Origin: Planctomycetota bacterium
GTDB lineage: Bacteria > Planctomycetota > UBA1135 > GCA-002686595
Reading direction: 5' to 3'
Assembly: GCA_020638855.1 (NCBI GenBank)
Contig: JACKHT010000003.1
Coordinates: forward strand, 62,001-126,000
DNA: 64,000 bases
The notes under the pieces were generated by a model. That model did not search any database. It was not told where the DNA came from and saw only the letters and a list, made by a program, of their open reading frames with translations. How positions within the stretch are numbered: the stretch's first letter is position 1; every line of letters starts with the position of its first letter. Below are positions 8,936-17,577 of this stretch, in pieces. The position numbers were made by a program, and so were the translations under genes.

Positions 8936-9865
8936 ATGATGTCCCCCAACCAGCCCGCCGTGGCAGCCGACTCGAATCCACGGGTCACCCCCGGAATCAC
9001 CCTGGTGATCCCCGCTTTCAACGAAGAGAACGGTATCGAGGGTGTCATCCGACGCTTGTTCGGGCTCCCCTGGACGGAACCCTTCGAGTTGATCGTGGTC
9101 AACGACGGGTCCACCGACGGGACTTCGCGGGTCATCGGTCGATTGGTCCAGGAGTTCCCCACGCTCAAGGTGGTGGAGCACGGGGTCAACCGCGGCTACG
9201 GAGCCTCGCTTCGAACCGGTTTCTACGCCGCCTTGCACGATGTGGTGGTGATCACCGATGCCGACGGCACCTACCCCGAGGATCGCATCGCCGAATTGGT
9301 GGAGTTGGTGCGCGCGGGGGCCGACATGGCGATTGGGGCGCGCACGGGAAACGACGTGAACATCCCGACCATCCGCAAGCCAGCGAAGGCCTTCCTGCGG
9401 CGTTTGGCTTCGTACCTTTCCGGTACACCCATCCCCGACCTGAATTCGGGTTTGCGGGCGATCCGCAGGGACTTGGTGCTGCGCTACGCGCCCATCTTGC
9501 CCGATGGATTTTCGTTCACCACCACGATCACGCTCGCTTCGCTCACCAACGGCCACGATGTGCGCTACTTGAGCATCGATTACGCCGCGCGCGAGGGACG
9601 ATCGAAGATTCGGCCGATCCGTGACACGCTGGGTTTCCTAGCGCTGATCGTGCGCACGGTGTTGTACTTCAACCCGCTCAAGATTTTCTATCCGGTGGCC
9701 GGGTTGATCGGCTTGTGCGTGGCTTGCTCGTTCGCCTTCGACCTGTTTTGGATCACCGGGGCCCCCAACCTGAGCGACAAGACGGTTTTGCTGTTCGTGG
9801 CCCTGGTCCAGGTTCTTTCCCTTGGAATGATCGCGGATTTGATCGACAAAAAGTCCCGACTTTGA
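8936..9865 (+). CDS. Family 2 glycosyltransferase, dolichyl-phosphate-mannose-synthase-like, membrane-anchored
   Basis: A 309-residue GT2 enzyme. The N-terminal GT-A fold shows VIPAFNEE, VVNDGSTDGT, the DADGTYPED metal-binding motif and DLNSGLRAIRR. Two hydrophobic segments at the C-terminus (around FYPVAGLIGLCVACSFAF and VLLFVALVQVLSLGMI) anchor it. This layout matches DPM1/GtrB-like enzymes that move a sugar from a nucleotide onto a polyprenyl phosphate at the inner membrane face. The hexamer TAGACT, 13 bases before the ATG, resembles a -10 box close to the start, and no Shine-Dalgarno site is visible. The sugar and lipid partners are not known. Confidence 0.9.
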   Translation: MMSPNQPAVAADSNPRVTPGITLVIPAFNEENGIEGVIRRLFGLPWTEPFELIVVNDGSTDGTSRVIGRLVQEFPTLKVVEHGVNRGYGASLRTGFYAALHDVVVITDADGTYPEDRIAELVELVRAGADMAIGARTGNDVNIPTIRKPAKAFLRRLASYLSGTPIPDLNSGLRAIRRDLVLRYAPILPDGFSFTTTITLASLTNGHDVRYLSIDYAAREGRSKIRPIRDTLGFLALIVRTVLYFNPLKIFYPVAGLIGLCVACSFAFDLFWITGAPNLSDKTVLLFVALVQVLSLGMIADLIDKKSRL

Positions 9866-9893
9866 CCTAGAAACCTATCATCTTGGCTGGCGT

Positions 9894-9929
9894 CTAGGTC
9901 CGTAACTAGGCTCATTGCTAGGCCTGTTG
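9894..9929. repeat. Three tandem 12-nt units beginning CTAGG
   Basis: CTAGG recurs at 9894, 9906 and 9918 with an exact 12-base period; the rest of each unit is only loosely conserved. The array lies 54-89 bases upstream of the HEAT/VWA gene. It could be a binding array for a regulator or a chance cluster. Confidence 0.4.
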
Positions 9930-9982
9930 CGCGTACACCGATTCCGGGCCCGCACCTTCCGTTTGTCCCACCCCGATTTGTC

Positions 9983-12157
9983 ATGAAAGCGTTTCTCCTT
10001 GCCTTTAGCCTCGGCTTGCTCCCCCTCCAATCTGCGGAGTTGACCGAGGCGCTCGATGCCTTCAAGAAGCAGCGCGATGATGCTCCTGAAGAGGTCTTGG
10101 AGACCATTCGGTTGGATGGAACCAAGGATGCCTTGGACGGTCTGACGGTGATCTACCCGACCTTGGGGACCACCTACATGCGGATTCGCGTGCTTTCGGT
10201 GCTCTCGGCCTACGACGGACTAACGGGGAATGCTGCCCTGGCGGCTGAGTTCATCGCCAACCAGGCCGCCAGCGAGATGGATCCCGAGGTCCAGGAAGCC
10301 GCACTGGTGGCGCTTTCGAATTGCCCCAACTCCGGACCCCAGGCCCTGCGCCGGTTGGTGGAAACTCCGATCCCGACGGATTTGCGTGAGCGTGCGCTGG
10401 AGCTGTACATCCAGATGGCGCCCGGCAACGACACTCCCTTCCTGAAGGGAATCTACCTGTTGCCGAGCATGGTCGACAACGGCAGCGCGGAGAAGCCAAA
10501 GAAGGAAAAGCGCAAGAAGAAGGACAAGGATAAAGAAGAGGACGACGGCGACAAGATCCCGCGCAACACCACGCAGATGCGCTTGATGGCGTTGAAGGCG
10601 GTTTCCAACCGCCTGGAGCTCAAGGAACTGAATGAGTACCTCGAAAAGGAACCCGAGCCCACCCTCTTCGCAACGCTGCTCAAGGCGTTGGACGCCAAAA
10701 ACGATCCCGACATCGAAAAACGCGCTGCGGAGTACCTAGGCCGGACCCAATACATCGGAGAAATCCGTTCTGCCGCCGCAGAAATCCTGGCTTCCAAGAA
10801 AGGCGCCGCGGTCATCCCCATGTTCATGGACGTGGCCAAATCCAAGGCCACCACGCCGCTTTCGTTGTACTGGACGATGGCGGAACTGATGCAGAAGATG
10901 CCGGCCGAGGAGGTCACCAAGGCTCTCGAAGGGCGCTTGAGCAAGGCCAAGGGCCCCGAATTGATCTTCATCATCGACGCCATGCCGGTTCCCTGCGACG
11001 ACAAAACCGTCAAGAAAGTCAGCAAGAGCCTGAAGGCCAAGGATCCGCTCGAACGGGTTGCCGTCGCTCACTTTTTGGCCCGCGCCGGTGGCGAGGACAA
11101 CCTCAAGGTTCTGGAGAAGGCACTGCGCAGCGAGGAGGAGATCCACGTGGTGGGAGCCTTGCTCGAGAGCCTTTCCACCCTCAACAAGGGCAGCGATGAG
11201 TGGATCACCACCTTGACGGGGTACTGCGAGGACAAGGATGCCAACCTCCAGCATGCGGCCCGCATGGAAGTCCTGCGCATGGCACGGACTCAAGACTTCG
11301 ATCGCTTCGTCAGTTGGTTGAGCGATCCCTCTTGGACGATTCGCCAGGGTGCCCTGCAGGCCTTGGAGTCGCTCAAGCAAACCAAAGTGCTCGAACCGAT
11401 CATCACGCGCATGCCCGAAGAGAGCGGCCGTTTGCTGTTCGAATTCGGGGAAACCTTGTTCCGCTTGACGGGCCACAACTTTGGCATCCAGGCCAACACC
11501 TGGAAGGCTTGGTACGAGAAAGAAGGTCAGGACGCCAAAATCCTCAGCGACAGCGAGCTTGAGGAAGCGGTGCGGATGCGGATCCTCAAGTCCCAGAAGG
11601 AGCGCTCAAAAACCCCGCGCTTCTTCGGCATCGAAATCCGCTCGGAGCGCGTCATCTTTATCGTGGATGTTTCCGGTTCGATGAACGAGGTCCTCAAAGG
11701 CCTGTACGTCAACCAGAAGGGCGAGGTCCGCATCGAACGGGCCAAAAAAGAGTTGGTCCAGGTCATCGAAAACCTCGCCCCAGGAACCCGTTTCAACATC
11801 ATCGCCTTCAGCGGCGGGGTGGATGAATGGTCGGACAAGCCCCTGGCGGACTCGCCCGAGCCCGACCGCGCCAAGGCTCTTGAGTGGTCCAAAGCCCTCG
11901 GGGCCGGGGGTGGAACCAACCTGCACGGAGCCCTCATGGCGGCCCTCGAAGAGCCCGATGTGGACACCATCCTGGTGCTCTCGGACGGCGAGCCTTCGGT
12001 GGGTGATTTGATCGACCCGGGGGCGATCCGCGAGGACATCCAAGCCCGTAACCGGGAGCGCAACATCCGTATCCACACGATCGCCTTGGGCGGTAGCTTG
12101 AAGATTCTGGAATGGCTGGCCGAGGACTCCGGCGGTCGCTTCGTGCAAATCGAGTAG
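9983..12157 (+). CDS. Exported HEAT-repeat and VWA-domain protein
   Basis: A 724-residue protein with a short signal peptide (MKAFLLAFSLGLLPLQS). Residues ~20-520 form a HEAT-like helical solenoid (units such as EVQEAALVALSN and IRQGALQALESL), interrupted near residues 171-192 by a very basic/acidic segment (KEKRKKKDKDKEEDDG). A von Willebrand factor A domain starts at residue 557. Its MIDAS metal site is intact: Asp562, Ser564 and Ser566 in DVSGSM, with a later LVLSDGEPS. The protein probably acts outside the inner membrane in metal-dependent protein binding; no partner is evident nearby. A structured 3' region and a strong terminator follow. Confidence 0.85.
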   Translation: MKAFLLAFSLGLLPLQSAELTEALDAFKKQRDDAPEEVLETIRLDGTKDALDGLTVIYPTLGTTYMRIRVLSVLSAYDGLTGNAALAAEFIANQAASEMDPEVQEAALVALSNCPNSGPQALRRLVETPIPTDLRERALELYIQMAPGNDTPFLKGIYLLPSMVDNGSAEKPKKEKRKKKDKDKEEDDGDKIPRNTTQMRLMALKAVSNRLELKELNEYLEKEPEPTLFATLLKALDAKNDPDIEKRAAEYLGRTQYIGEIRSAAAEILASKKGAAVIPMFMDVAKSKATTPLSLYWTMAELMQKMPAEEVTKALEGRLSKAKGPELIFIIDAMPVPCDDKTVKKVSKSLKAKDPLERVAVAHFLARAGGEDNLKVLEKALRSEEEIHVVGALLESLSTLNKGSDEWITTLTGYCEDKDANLQHAARMEVLRMARTQDFDRFVSWLSDPSWTIRQGALQALESLKQTKVLEPIITRMPEESGRLLFEFGETLFRLTGHNFGIQANTWKAWYEKEGQDAKILSDSELEEAVRMRILKSQKERSKTPRFFGIEIRSERVIFIVDVSGSMNEVLKGLYVNQKGEVRIERAKKELVQVIENLAPGTRFNIIAFSGGVDEWSDKPLADSPEPDRAKALEWSKALGAGGGTNLHGALMAALEEPDVDTILVLSDGEPSVGDLIDPGAIREDIQARNRERNIRIHTIALGGSLKILEWLAEDSGGRFVQIE

Positions 12158-12213
12158 GGCTCCCCTGGGTTTTTTGGGTCAAGATTCACCGCCAGCGACT
12201 CGATGAATCCCTT

Positions 12214-12249
12214 GGCAGAGGTACGGCACTTGCCTTGGAACCCTCTGCC
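12214..12249 (+). other. Nested hairpin in the 3' region of the VWA gene
   Basis: An 8-bp perfect stem (12214-12221 with 12242-12249) encloses a smaller GGCA/TGCC hairpin. It lies 56 bases after the VWA stop and just before the terminator. Together they make a structured 3' untranslated segment of about 95 bases. Confidence 0.5.
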
Positions 12250-12262
12250 GACGACATCAAAT

Positions 12263-12309
12263 CGGCGCGTCCGACGCTCCCAGGAGCGGCTGGCCGCGCC
12301 GTTTTTTTT
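12263..12309 (+). terminator. Rho-independent terminator of the VWA gene
   Basis: A 7-bp GC stem (12263-12269 with 12295-12301) surrounds an inner hairpin (CGCTCC-CA-GGAGCG) and is followed by eight T residues at 12302-12309. This is one of the two clearest intrinsic terminators in the window. Confidence 0.88.
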
Positions 12310-12367
12310 GTCGCTTGGATCCGAGCTCCCCGGGTCCAGGTCGCTAGGCTGAGGCTCGTTTCCTCCC

Positions 12368-13399
12368 TTGAAGTCCCTGCGCCAGATCCTCCTTTCGTTC
12401 GCCGTGACGGGCCTTCTGGTCTGGCTCTTGCTGCGCGTCACGGGCACCCAATGGGGGGGCGTGGTTCGGGCTTTGCGTTCGGTGGAGTGGCCCTGGTATC
12501 TGGGTGCGCTTTTCACCCAACTTTGCATCTATCCCCTGCGTGCGGCCCGTTTTGCGAGCCTTTTGGACAACGCGACCTGGCGCAAGCAGCACCGCTCAGC
12601 GGGTACCGCTGAATTGATCCCGGTCACCCTGGCGCACACGTTGCTGGCCTACTTGTTGCCGGCCAAGGTGGGGGAAGCCTCGCTCCTGTGGTACCTCAAG
12701 CGGGGTTGGCAAGTGCCCGCTTCGCGCAGCCTGGCGGTCTTGTTGGTCGCTCGCCTATTGGACCTCCTATTCGTCTGCGCGTTCCTCTGCGTAGCGTGCT
12801 TGGTGGTGGGGTATGGGAACCTCTCGCTCGAGCCGGCCCGCATGCGCGCTCTGGGGTGGATCTTGGTGCCGGTGACCCTGGTTTTGGTGGTGGGGCTTTG
12901 GAAAGGGGTTTCACTCCTGGGAAGGGTTCGCGTTGCGCTGCAACCCCTGTGGAGGCGAACCGGCAAGCTGGGCGGGCGCTTGCGGGACTTGGTGGATCGC
13001 CTGCACGGGGCGCTGCAAGAGGTGGAACCGCGGGCTTTGGCACACGCTGCCCTCTGGAGCCCGATCATCTGGGCTCTGGTCTTCGTGTTCTACGCCCTAT
13101 TGGCCCGTGGGCTGGGCATGCAGCCGCTGACCTTCGCCCAAGCGACCTTTGGGGCGGGCTTGGCGGTCCTGTTTGGCCTACTGCCAATCAGCGCCTTCGC
13201 CGGTTTCGGTTCGCAGGACGCCGGTTGGGTGCTTGGATTCGTCGCCGTCGGAGTCGACCGCGTGCTCGCCACCGAAGCTGGCTTGGCCATCCACTTGATC
13301 TATGCCCTACACATCGTGGTGTTGGGGGTGTTGGGTCACGCTTGGGCCCGTAGGTGGGCTGCCGAACGCACGGCTTCGGTCTCCGGCCCACCCGTTTGA
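12368..13399 (+). CDS. AglD/YbhN-type (UPF0104) lysylphosphatidylglycerol-synthase-like membrane protein
   Basis: A 343-residue polytopic membrane protein with about eight hydrophobic segments. It has family signatures of the flippase-like LPG synthase TM region: PLRAARFASLL, the LLPAKVGEASLLWYLKR stretch, and a late GLLPISAFAGFGSQDAGW loop. In related proteins this domain moves or handles polyprenyl- or lipid-linked substrates at the membrane. There is no C-terminal GNAT/aminoacyl-transfer domain, so it is not a complete MprF. A TTG at 12368 is the only start near the first helix, with no clear ribosome site. Its last 64 bases overlap the tail of the convergent SGNH gene. Confidence 0.82.
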   Translation: MKSLRQILLSFAVTGLLVWLLLRVTGTQWGGVVRALRSVEWPWYLGALFTQLCIYPLRAARFASLLDNATWRKQHRSAGTAELIPVTLAHTLLAYLLPAKVGEASLLWYLKRGWQVPASRSLAVLLVARLLDLLFVCAFLCVACLVVGYGNLSLEPARMRALGWILVPVTLVLVVGLWKGVSLLGRVRVALQPLWRRTGKLGGRLRDLVDRLHGALQEVEPRALAHAALWSPIIWALVFVFYALLARGLGMQPLTFAQATFGAGLAVLFGLLPISAFAGFGSQDAGWVLGFVAVGVDRVLATEAGLAIHLIYALHIVVLGVLGHAWARRWAAERTASVSGPPV

Positions 13400-14544
13400 C
13401 GGGCCTCCGCCCGCACATTGTGCAGGATGGCCTGGGCCACTAGGGCCCCCATGGCTTCGCAGCCCTTCGGTGTCAGGTGCAGCTCGTCGTAGAAGGTGTC
13501 GAAGTCCAGGTCCAAGTGCGACCGGATCTCCACCTGGGGGACGTCCAGCTCCTGGGCAACTTCGCGGGTGACCCGATCCATTTCCCCGAGCAACTCGCGA
13601 GTCGCGGCGTAGCTCAAGTAGCGTTGCTTGGAGTCTCCCTGGGGCTTGCCCAAGCCGAAGTTCCAGAACCAGCGGCTTTCCTCTGCGCTGACCTCGCGAT
13701 CCAGCCAGGGGGTTAGGATCACCAACACGCGATCGGCCTTAAGGCTCGCCAACTCGATCAAGCGAGCCAAGTTTTGGCGGTAGAGCGCCAGCATGGCACT
13801 GGGATCGGGCAGCTGATCGACCATCTCGCCCGATTGGCGGCGTTCTCGATTGCGCCGGACGGTGTTTCCGACCGATTGATAACGCTTGACCGGTTTGAAC
13901 CGATTGCGCAGGGTCGCTGAGAAAATCCTTCGGAACGCGCTGCGCACGGGGTGCCAGGTGAAGGGGCCGAGGGGGTGCGCGCGGTAGATGGTGTGGGCGT
14001 CGAGCGTTTTCGGTTCAAACGTTGCCGGTGCGCCCATTTCGGTCCAGGCCACCACGTCGCTCGAACCCACCATCATCACGAGTTGATCGAGACGCTCGTA
14101 GTTGTCGAGCACCTTTTCCAGCATGGTGCACAGCGGCCCACAAGCCATCAGCGAACGGCCGATGTTGCCCACATGCACGCGGCGCACCCCTAGGGTGGCC
14201 AAGGCTTCGGGGCGGTTGAGCTCCACCTGGATGCGGTGAGGCCATTGCGTTTCCTGGTCGTTCATGTAGCACTCGACCGCGCTACCTCCCATGGCCACCA
14301 CGTGCCAAGCGGATTCACCCGCGCTCGGGGGTTCTGCGCCCCGTTCCCCGATCGAATTGACATCGAAGCGGGTGCTACGATCGAGTTTGGGGAACACATC
14401 CTCCTGCAAGGTCAACCGAATGCGCGTGTTCGGGGTCCACGAGTAGTAACGGCCACGACGCGCCAACCACAGCCGGCAGGCGCTCTCCAGGGCGAACCAG
14501 CCGACCAGGCCGATTCCCAGGATCCAGAGGAGGGGTTCGATCAT
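13336..14544 (-). CDS. Membrane-anchored SGNH/GDSL-like hydrolase
   Basis: A 402-residue protein with one N-terminal membrane helix (LLWILGIGLVGWFAL). The rest is an extracytoplasmic SGNH-like fold: block I is VVAMGGSAVE, a later block holds VHVGNIGRS, and the C-terminal DELHLTPKG supplies the Asp/His pair. Such enzymes remove or transfer acyl groups on surface glycans. The ATG at 14544 overlaps the stop of the upstream flippase gene by four bases (ATGA), which fixes this start and points to translational coupling. The gene's last 64 bases overlap the convergent AglD-like gene. Esterase versus acyltransferase activity cannot be decided here. Confidence 0.82.
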   Translation of the reverse strand: MIEPLLWILGIGLVGWFALESACRLWLARRGRYYSWTPNTRIRLTLQEDVFPKLDRSTRFDVNSIGERGAEPPSAGESAWHVVAMGGSAVECYMNDQETQWPHRIQVELNRPEALATLGVRRVHVGNIGRSLMACGPLCTMLEKVLDNYERLDQLVMMVGSSDVVAWTEMGAPATFEPKTLDAHTIYRAHPLGPFTWHPVRSAFRRIFSATLRNRFKPVKRYQSVGNTVRRNRERRQSGEMVDQLPDPSAMLALYRQNLARLIELASLKADRVLVILTPWLDREVSAEESRWFWNFGLGKPQGDSKQRYLSYAATRELLGEMDRVTREVAQELDVPQVEIRSHLDLDFDTFYDELHLTPKGCEAMGALVAQAILHNVRAEARQTGGPETEAVRSAAHLRAQA

Positions 14545-16064
14545 GTCGGGCGGGATAGTTTGCGCTGAACCAGCGCCAGCGGATCGGTCATGGGGTCGTT
14601 GCGGAAGACGAAGAACACCTGGATCAAGCCAAACAGAGCGGTGTAGGCGACTCCCGCCCCCAGCACCGGCAAAGTGTGTTCCACCTGCAGCCCTAGCTTG
14701 CAGAATAGCAGGAAGGCTACCCCCGGGAGGAGCCCGATCAGCGAACGCAAACCCACATAGTGCAGGAATTCGCCCAACGGAACCCGCAAGTGCTTGCAAG
14801 CCAAGTAGAGGAAGAAGCATCCAAACGCCACGTTGGGAATGGCCGTTCCCAGGGCCACACCCAGCACGCCGTGGGAGCGCACCAGCACCAAGCTAAGGAC
14901 CAAATTGGTGACTCCCATGGCGAACAGCCCAATCCCAGGACCGCGCGTCTTACCGAGTCCCATCAGAATCGGCAGGGCCACCCCGCGCATGGGCAAGAAC
15001 AGGAAGAACGAGGCCATCAAGATCTGCAGGACTTGGCCCATGTGAGGGGTGTAACCGTCCCCGAACCACACCCGCAGGAATTCGGGACCGAGCACCATCA
15101 AGTAGCCACCGATCAGCAAAACCAACGTGCTGGCGATTTTGGACCACTTGAGGAAGACGATCCGTAGCCCGCCCCAATCTTCGCGGGCGTGCAAGTCGGT
15201 GGCCATCGGCATGGCGACCATGCCGATCGCGAGTACCAGCGTGATGAATTGCTCAAAGATCTTGTTGCCCATCGCATAGTCGGTCACATCGCGGGGCAAG
15301 AGGTGGTCGCCAATCACCATGGCGTCGATCTGGAAGGCGAGCAGGGCCCCCATGTTCATCAAGAAGGCAAAGGCTCCAAACGAAATCAGACCGCGGATCA
15401 CCGACCATTCCATCCGCCGCGGGCGGATGCGAATCGGGCTGTGCCGTCGGGCCGAAACGGTGATCGAGACCAGAAACTCGGTGAGCGCCACCGTGATCAG
15501 GATGCCCGCCATGATGGTCAGCGAGGCCTTCCACGAGAGCAGCAGGAGCGTGAGCCCAAAGCGCAACACGAAGCCCGAGCCTTGGATCAGGTTGCGTACC
15601 ACAAAATCGTGGTGCGCATCGTAGACGGCATAGGGCAGCCGTAGGGCAAAGCTCGATCCGACCAGGATCAGCACCCCGATCAGGGCATGTTGCGCATCGC
15701 GCAGGTCTGCGGGCGAGAGGTTCCAATCCTCCGAGCTGATGATCGCGTGGTTCGTAGCCCAATAGATGCCGCTGCCAAACACCATCGCCACCAGGGCCAA
15801 GCACATCGAAAGGCTCAGGCTGTTCCCGATGACCCTCTCGGCTTCCTGCGGTCGCCCGGCGGCCACCGCCGCCGTCACGTGCCGCACAGTGGCCATGGGC
15901 ATGCCCAGCGCCAAGAGCTGAAGCGGGCCGGAAGTGGCCACGATCAACTCCCAAACCCCGTTGCGCGAGGGACCCAACGTGCTGAACACGAAGGGCACCA
16001 GCACAAAAAAGATCAGGATCTGGGCGAAGCTCAGGGCCCAGTTCGATCCGACGTTTTTCAGCAT
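14541..16064 (-). CDS. Polysaccharide/oligosaccharide flippase of the MATE/Wzx-like superfamily
   Basis: A 507-residue polytopic protein with about 12-14 hydrophobic segments and few charged loops. The N-terminus, MLKNVGSNWALSFAQIL, leads straight into helix 1, as in Wzx/RfbX-type lipid-linked oligosaccharide exporters. It is translationally coupled to the SGNH hydrolase that follows (ATGA overlap at 14541-14544), so the pair probably exports and modifies a surface glycan. The substrate is not predictable from sequence. Confidence 0.85.
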   Translation of the reverse strand: MLKNVGSNWALSFAQILIFFVLVPFVFSTLGPSRNGVWELIVATSGPLQLLALGMPMATVRHVTAAVAAGRPQEAERVIGNSLSLSMCLALVAMVFGSGIYWATNHAIISSEDWNLSPADLRDAQHALIGVLILVGSSFALRLPYAVYDAHHDFVVRNLIQGSGFVLRFGLTLLLLSWKASLTIMAGILITVALTEFLVSITVSARRHSPIRIRPRRMEWSVIRGLISFGAFAFLMNMGALLAFQIDAMVIGDHLLPRDVTDYAMGNKIFEQFITLVLAIGMVAMPMATDLHAREDWGGLRIVFLKWSKIASTLVLLIGGYLMVLGPEFLRVWFGDGYTPHMGQVLQILMASFFLFLPMRGVALPILMGLGKTRGPGIGLFAMGVTNLVLSLVLVRSHGVLGVALGTAIPNVAFGCFFLYLACKHLRVPLGEFLHYVGLRSLIGLLPGVAFLLFCKLGLQVEHTLPVLGAGVAYTALFGLIQVFFVFRNDPMTDPLALVQRKLSRPT

Positions 16065-16250
16065 GGGGTAGGGGGGTGACCAAGCGGGTCCGCCTCTAGC
16101 GCAGGCGGGTCCTCACCCGTTTCTGAATCGGTCGCGGATTGGGCCCAAGTTGGGGGGAACTAGGCTTTATTGTCCGCAGGCCGGACGCGATTTCCAAGGC
16201 CTCGTCCCCGGGAATGGCGCATGGGCGAGATACAATTGGCGGCCGTCCCC

Positions 16251-17024
16251 ATGCCGCCTACGAACGCCCAAGCCCAAATCGAGCTGCACCGCGCCCTCGC
16301 CCCGCGCTATGCCTATCGGTATTCCTTCCCGTTCAGCCGCCTGTTCCAACAGGATTGGCACGCGGAAATGATGTCGCATATCCCTTCGGGTTCGGGCCCC
16401 ATCCTCGATCTGGGTTGTGGCACCGGATTCTTTCTGGCGGAATTGCTGGAGGCGCACCCCAAGGCGGTCGGGCTCGACATCAGCTACGACATGCTGCGTG
16501 TCTCGGACCAGTACATCCCCGGGGCCAAACTGGTCACCGGCGATGCCGAGCGGCTGCCCTTCCGGCCGGGGGTCTTTGATGTGGTTTTCTGCAAGGGCAG
16601 CCTGCACCACACCCGCGACCACGTGGCCTTCTTGAACCACTGCCGTGAGGCCTTGGGCCAGGAAGGGGTGCTGATCATGAGCGAGCCCTGCAACGACAAC
16701 CCCTTCATCCGCCTAGCGCGGGCTTTGATGTACAAGAAGTCGCAGCACTTCGATGTGGGCGACCAGGGCTTCACCCGCAAGGGCATCCTGAATCTGCTCG
16801 ATCAAGCGGATTTCGACACCACGACGGTCAAGAAGTACGGGGTTTTCGCCTACGTCTTCGCTGGTTTCCCCGATCACCTGGGCATCCTCAAGTACATCCC
16901 TGGCAACTATTGGATCACCAAGGGGTTCCTCGCGCTCGATCGCGTCCTGTGCGCCATCCCCGGCCTGTCGCTGCTTGGCTTCCACATCGTGACCGTGTCG
17001 AAGCCCAAGCGCTCAACCAGGTAG
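16251..17024 (+). CDS. Class I SAM-dependent methyltransferase (Methyltransf_11 type)
   Basis: A 257-residue methyltransferase. Motif I is ILDLGCGTGFF, followed by the acidic AVGLDISYDML, the GDAERLPF adenine-binding strand and a DVVFCKGSLHH motif IV. The C-terminal third is hydrophobic-rich, including FAYVFAGFPDHLG, which suggests a lipid-like or quinone-like substrate. The start is uncertain between the ATG at 16251 and one at 16221; I chose 16251 because it is nearest the conserved region. The last 12 bases overlap the convergent DUF523 gene. The surface-glycan neighbourhood is compatible with a glycolipid substrate, but this is inference. Confidence 0.83.
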   Translation: MPPTNAQAQIELHRALAPRYAYRYSFPFSRLFQQDWHAEMMSHIPSGSGPILDLGCGTGFFLAELLEAHPKAVGLDISYDMLRVSDQYIPGAKLVTGDAERLPFRPGVFDVVFCKGSLHHTRDHVAFLNHCREALGQEGVLIMSEPCNDNPFIRLARALMYKKSQHFDVGDQGFTRKGILNLLDQADFDTTTVKKYGVFAYVFAGFPDHLGILKYIPGNYWITKGFLALDRVLCAIPGLSLLGFHIVTVSKPKRSTR

Positions 17025-17468
17025 GGTTTCGATTCCGTGCTTTTGCAGCAGCACGGTCGTCACACCAGGCCCATCGATCAGCTCCCCGTGGGCGTGGGTT
17101 TGGCACACCCCGCAGGATGGGGAGCGTTCTTTGAGGTACGCGGTCCGAATGCCGAGCCGCTTGCAAAGCGCTAGCGCTCCCTCCGCCCCGCGCACGAAGG
17201 CCGAGGTCACATCCTCGCCAGCTTCGTCGAGCACTCGATCTCTTCCCGCCCACACCGCTTCGGCGTCCTGGGCTTCGATCCATGCTGGACTGCGTGGCGT
17301 GGGCAGTCCGCCCGATTCCTCAGGGCAATACGGAATCAACTGTACGCCCGAGGCTTCGAGCCTGGAGACCAGAGCCGGGTCCCCCTTGGTGTGCCCATCA
17401 AAGCGGCAATTGCGGCCCAACAAACAAGCGCTGATCAGAACGGGCGGAACGGGTTGGAGAGGTTCCAT
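17013..17468 (-). CDS. DUF523 (YbbK-like) protein
   Basis: A 151-residue cytoplasmic protein. Family marks are ISACLLGRNCRFDG at the N-terminus, CPEESGGLPTPR in the middle and the LKERSPSCG motif near the C-terminus, with conserved cysteines that suggest metal or redox chemistry. Its length is typical of stand-alone DUF523. The biochemical function of this family is not established to my knowledge. It overlaps the convergent methyltransferase by 12 bases. Confidence 0.85.
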   Translation of the reverse strand: MEPLQPVPPVLISACLLGRNCRFDGHTKGDPALVSRLEASGVQLIPYCPEESGGLPTPRSPAWIEAQDAEAVWAGRDRVLDEAGEDVTSAFVRGAEGALALCKRLGIRTAYLKERSPSCGVCQTHAHGELIDGPGVTTVLLQKHGIETLPG

Positions 17469-17577
17469 AACTTGAGGCTACTCGAAGCTCGCGACTCGGG
17501 GGCCAAAATCCACAGGCGGCCAAGCCAGGGCACTTTTGAAGGGGGCCGAGCGCGCTAGGACTCGCTAAGCTTCCGCG

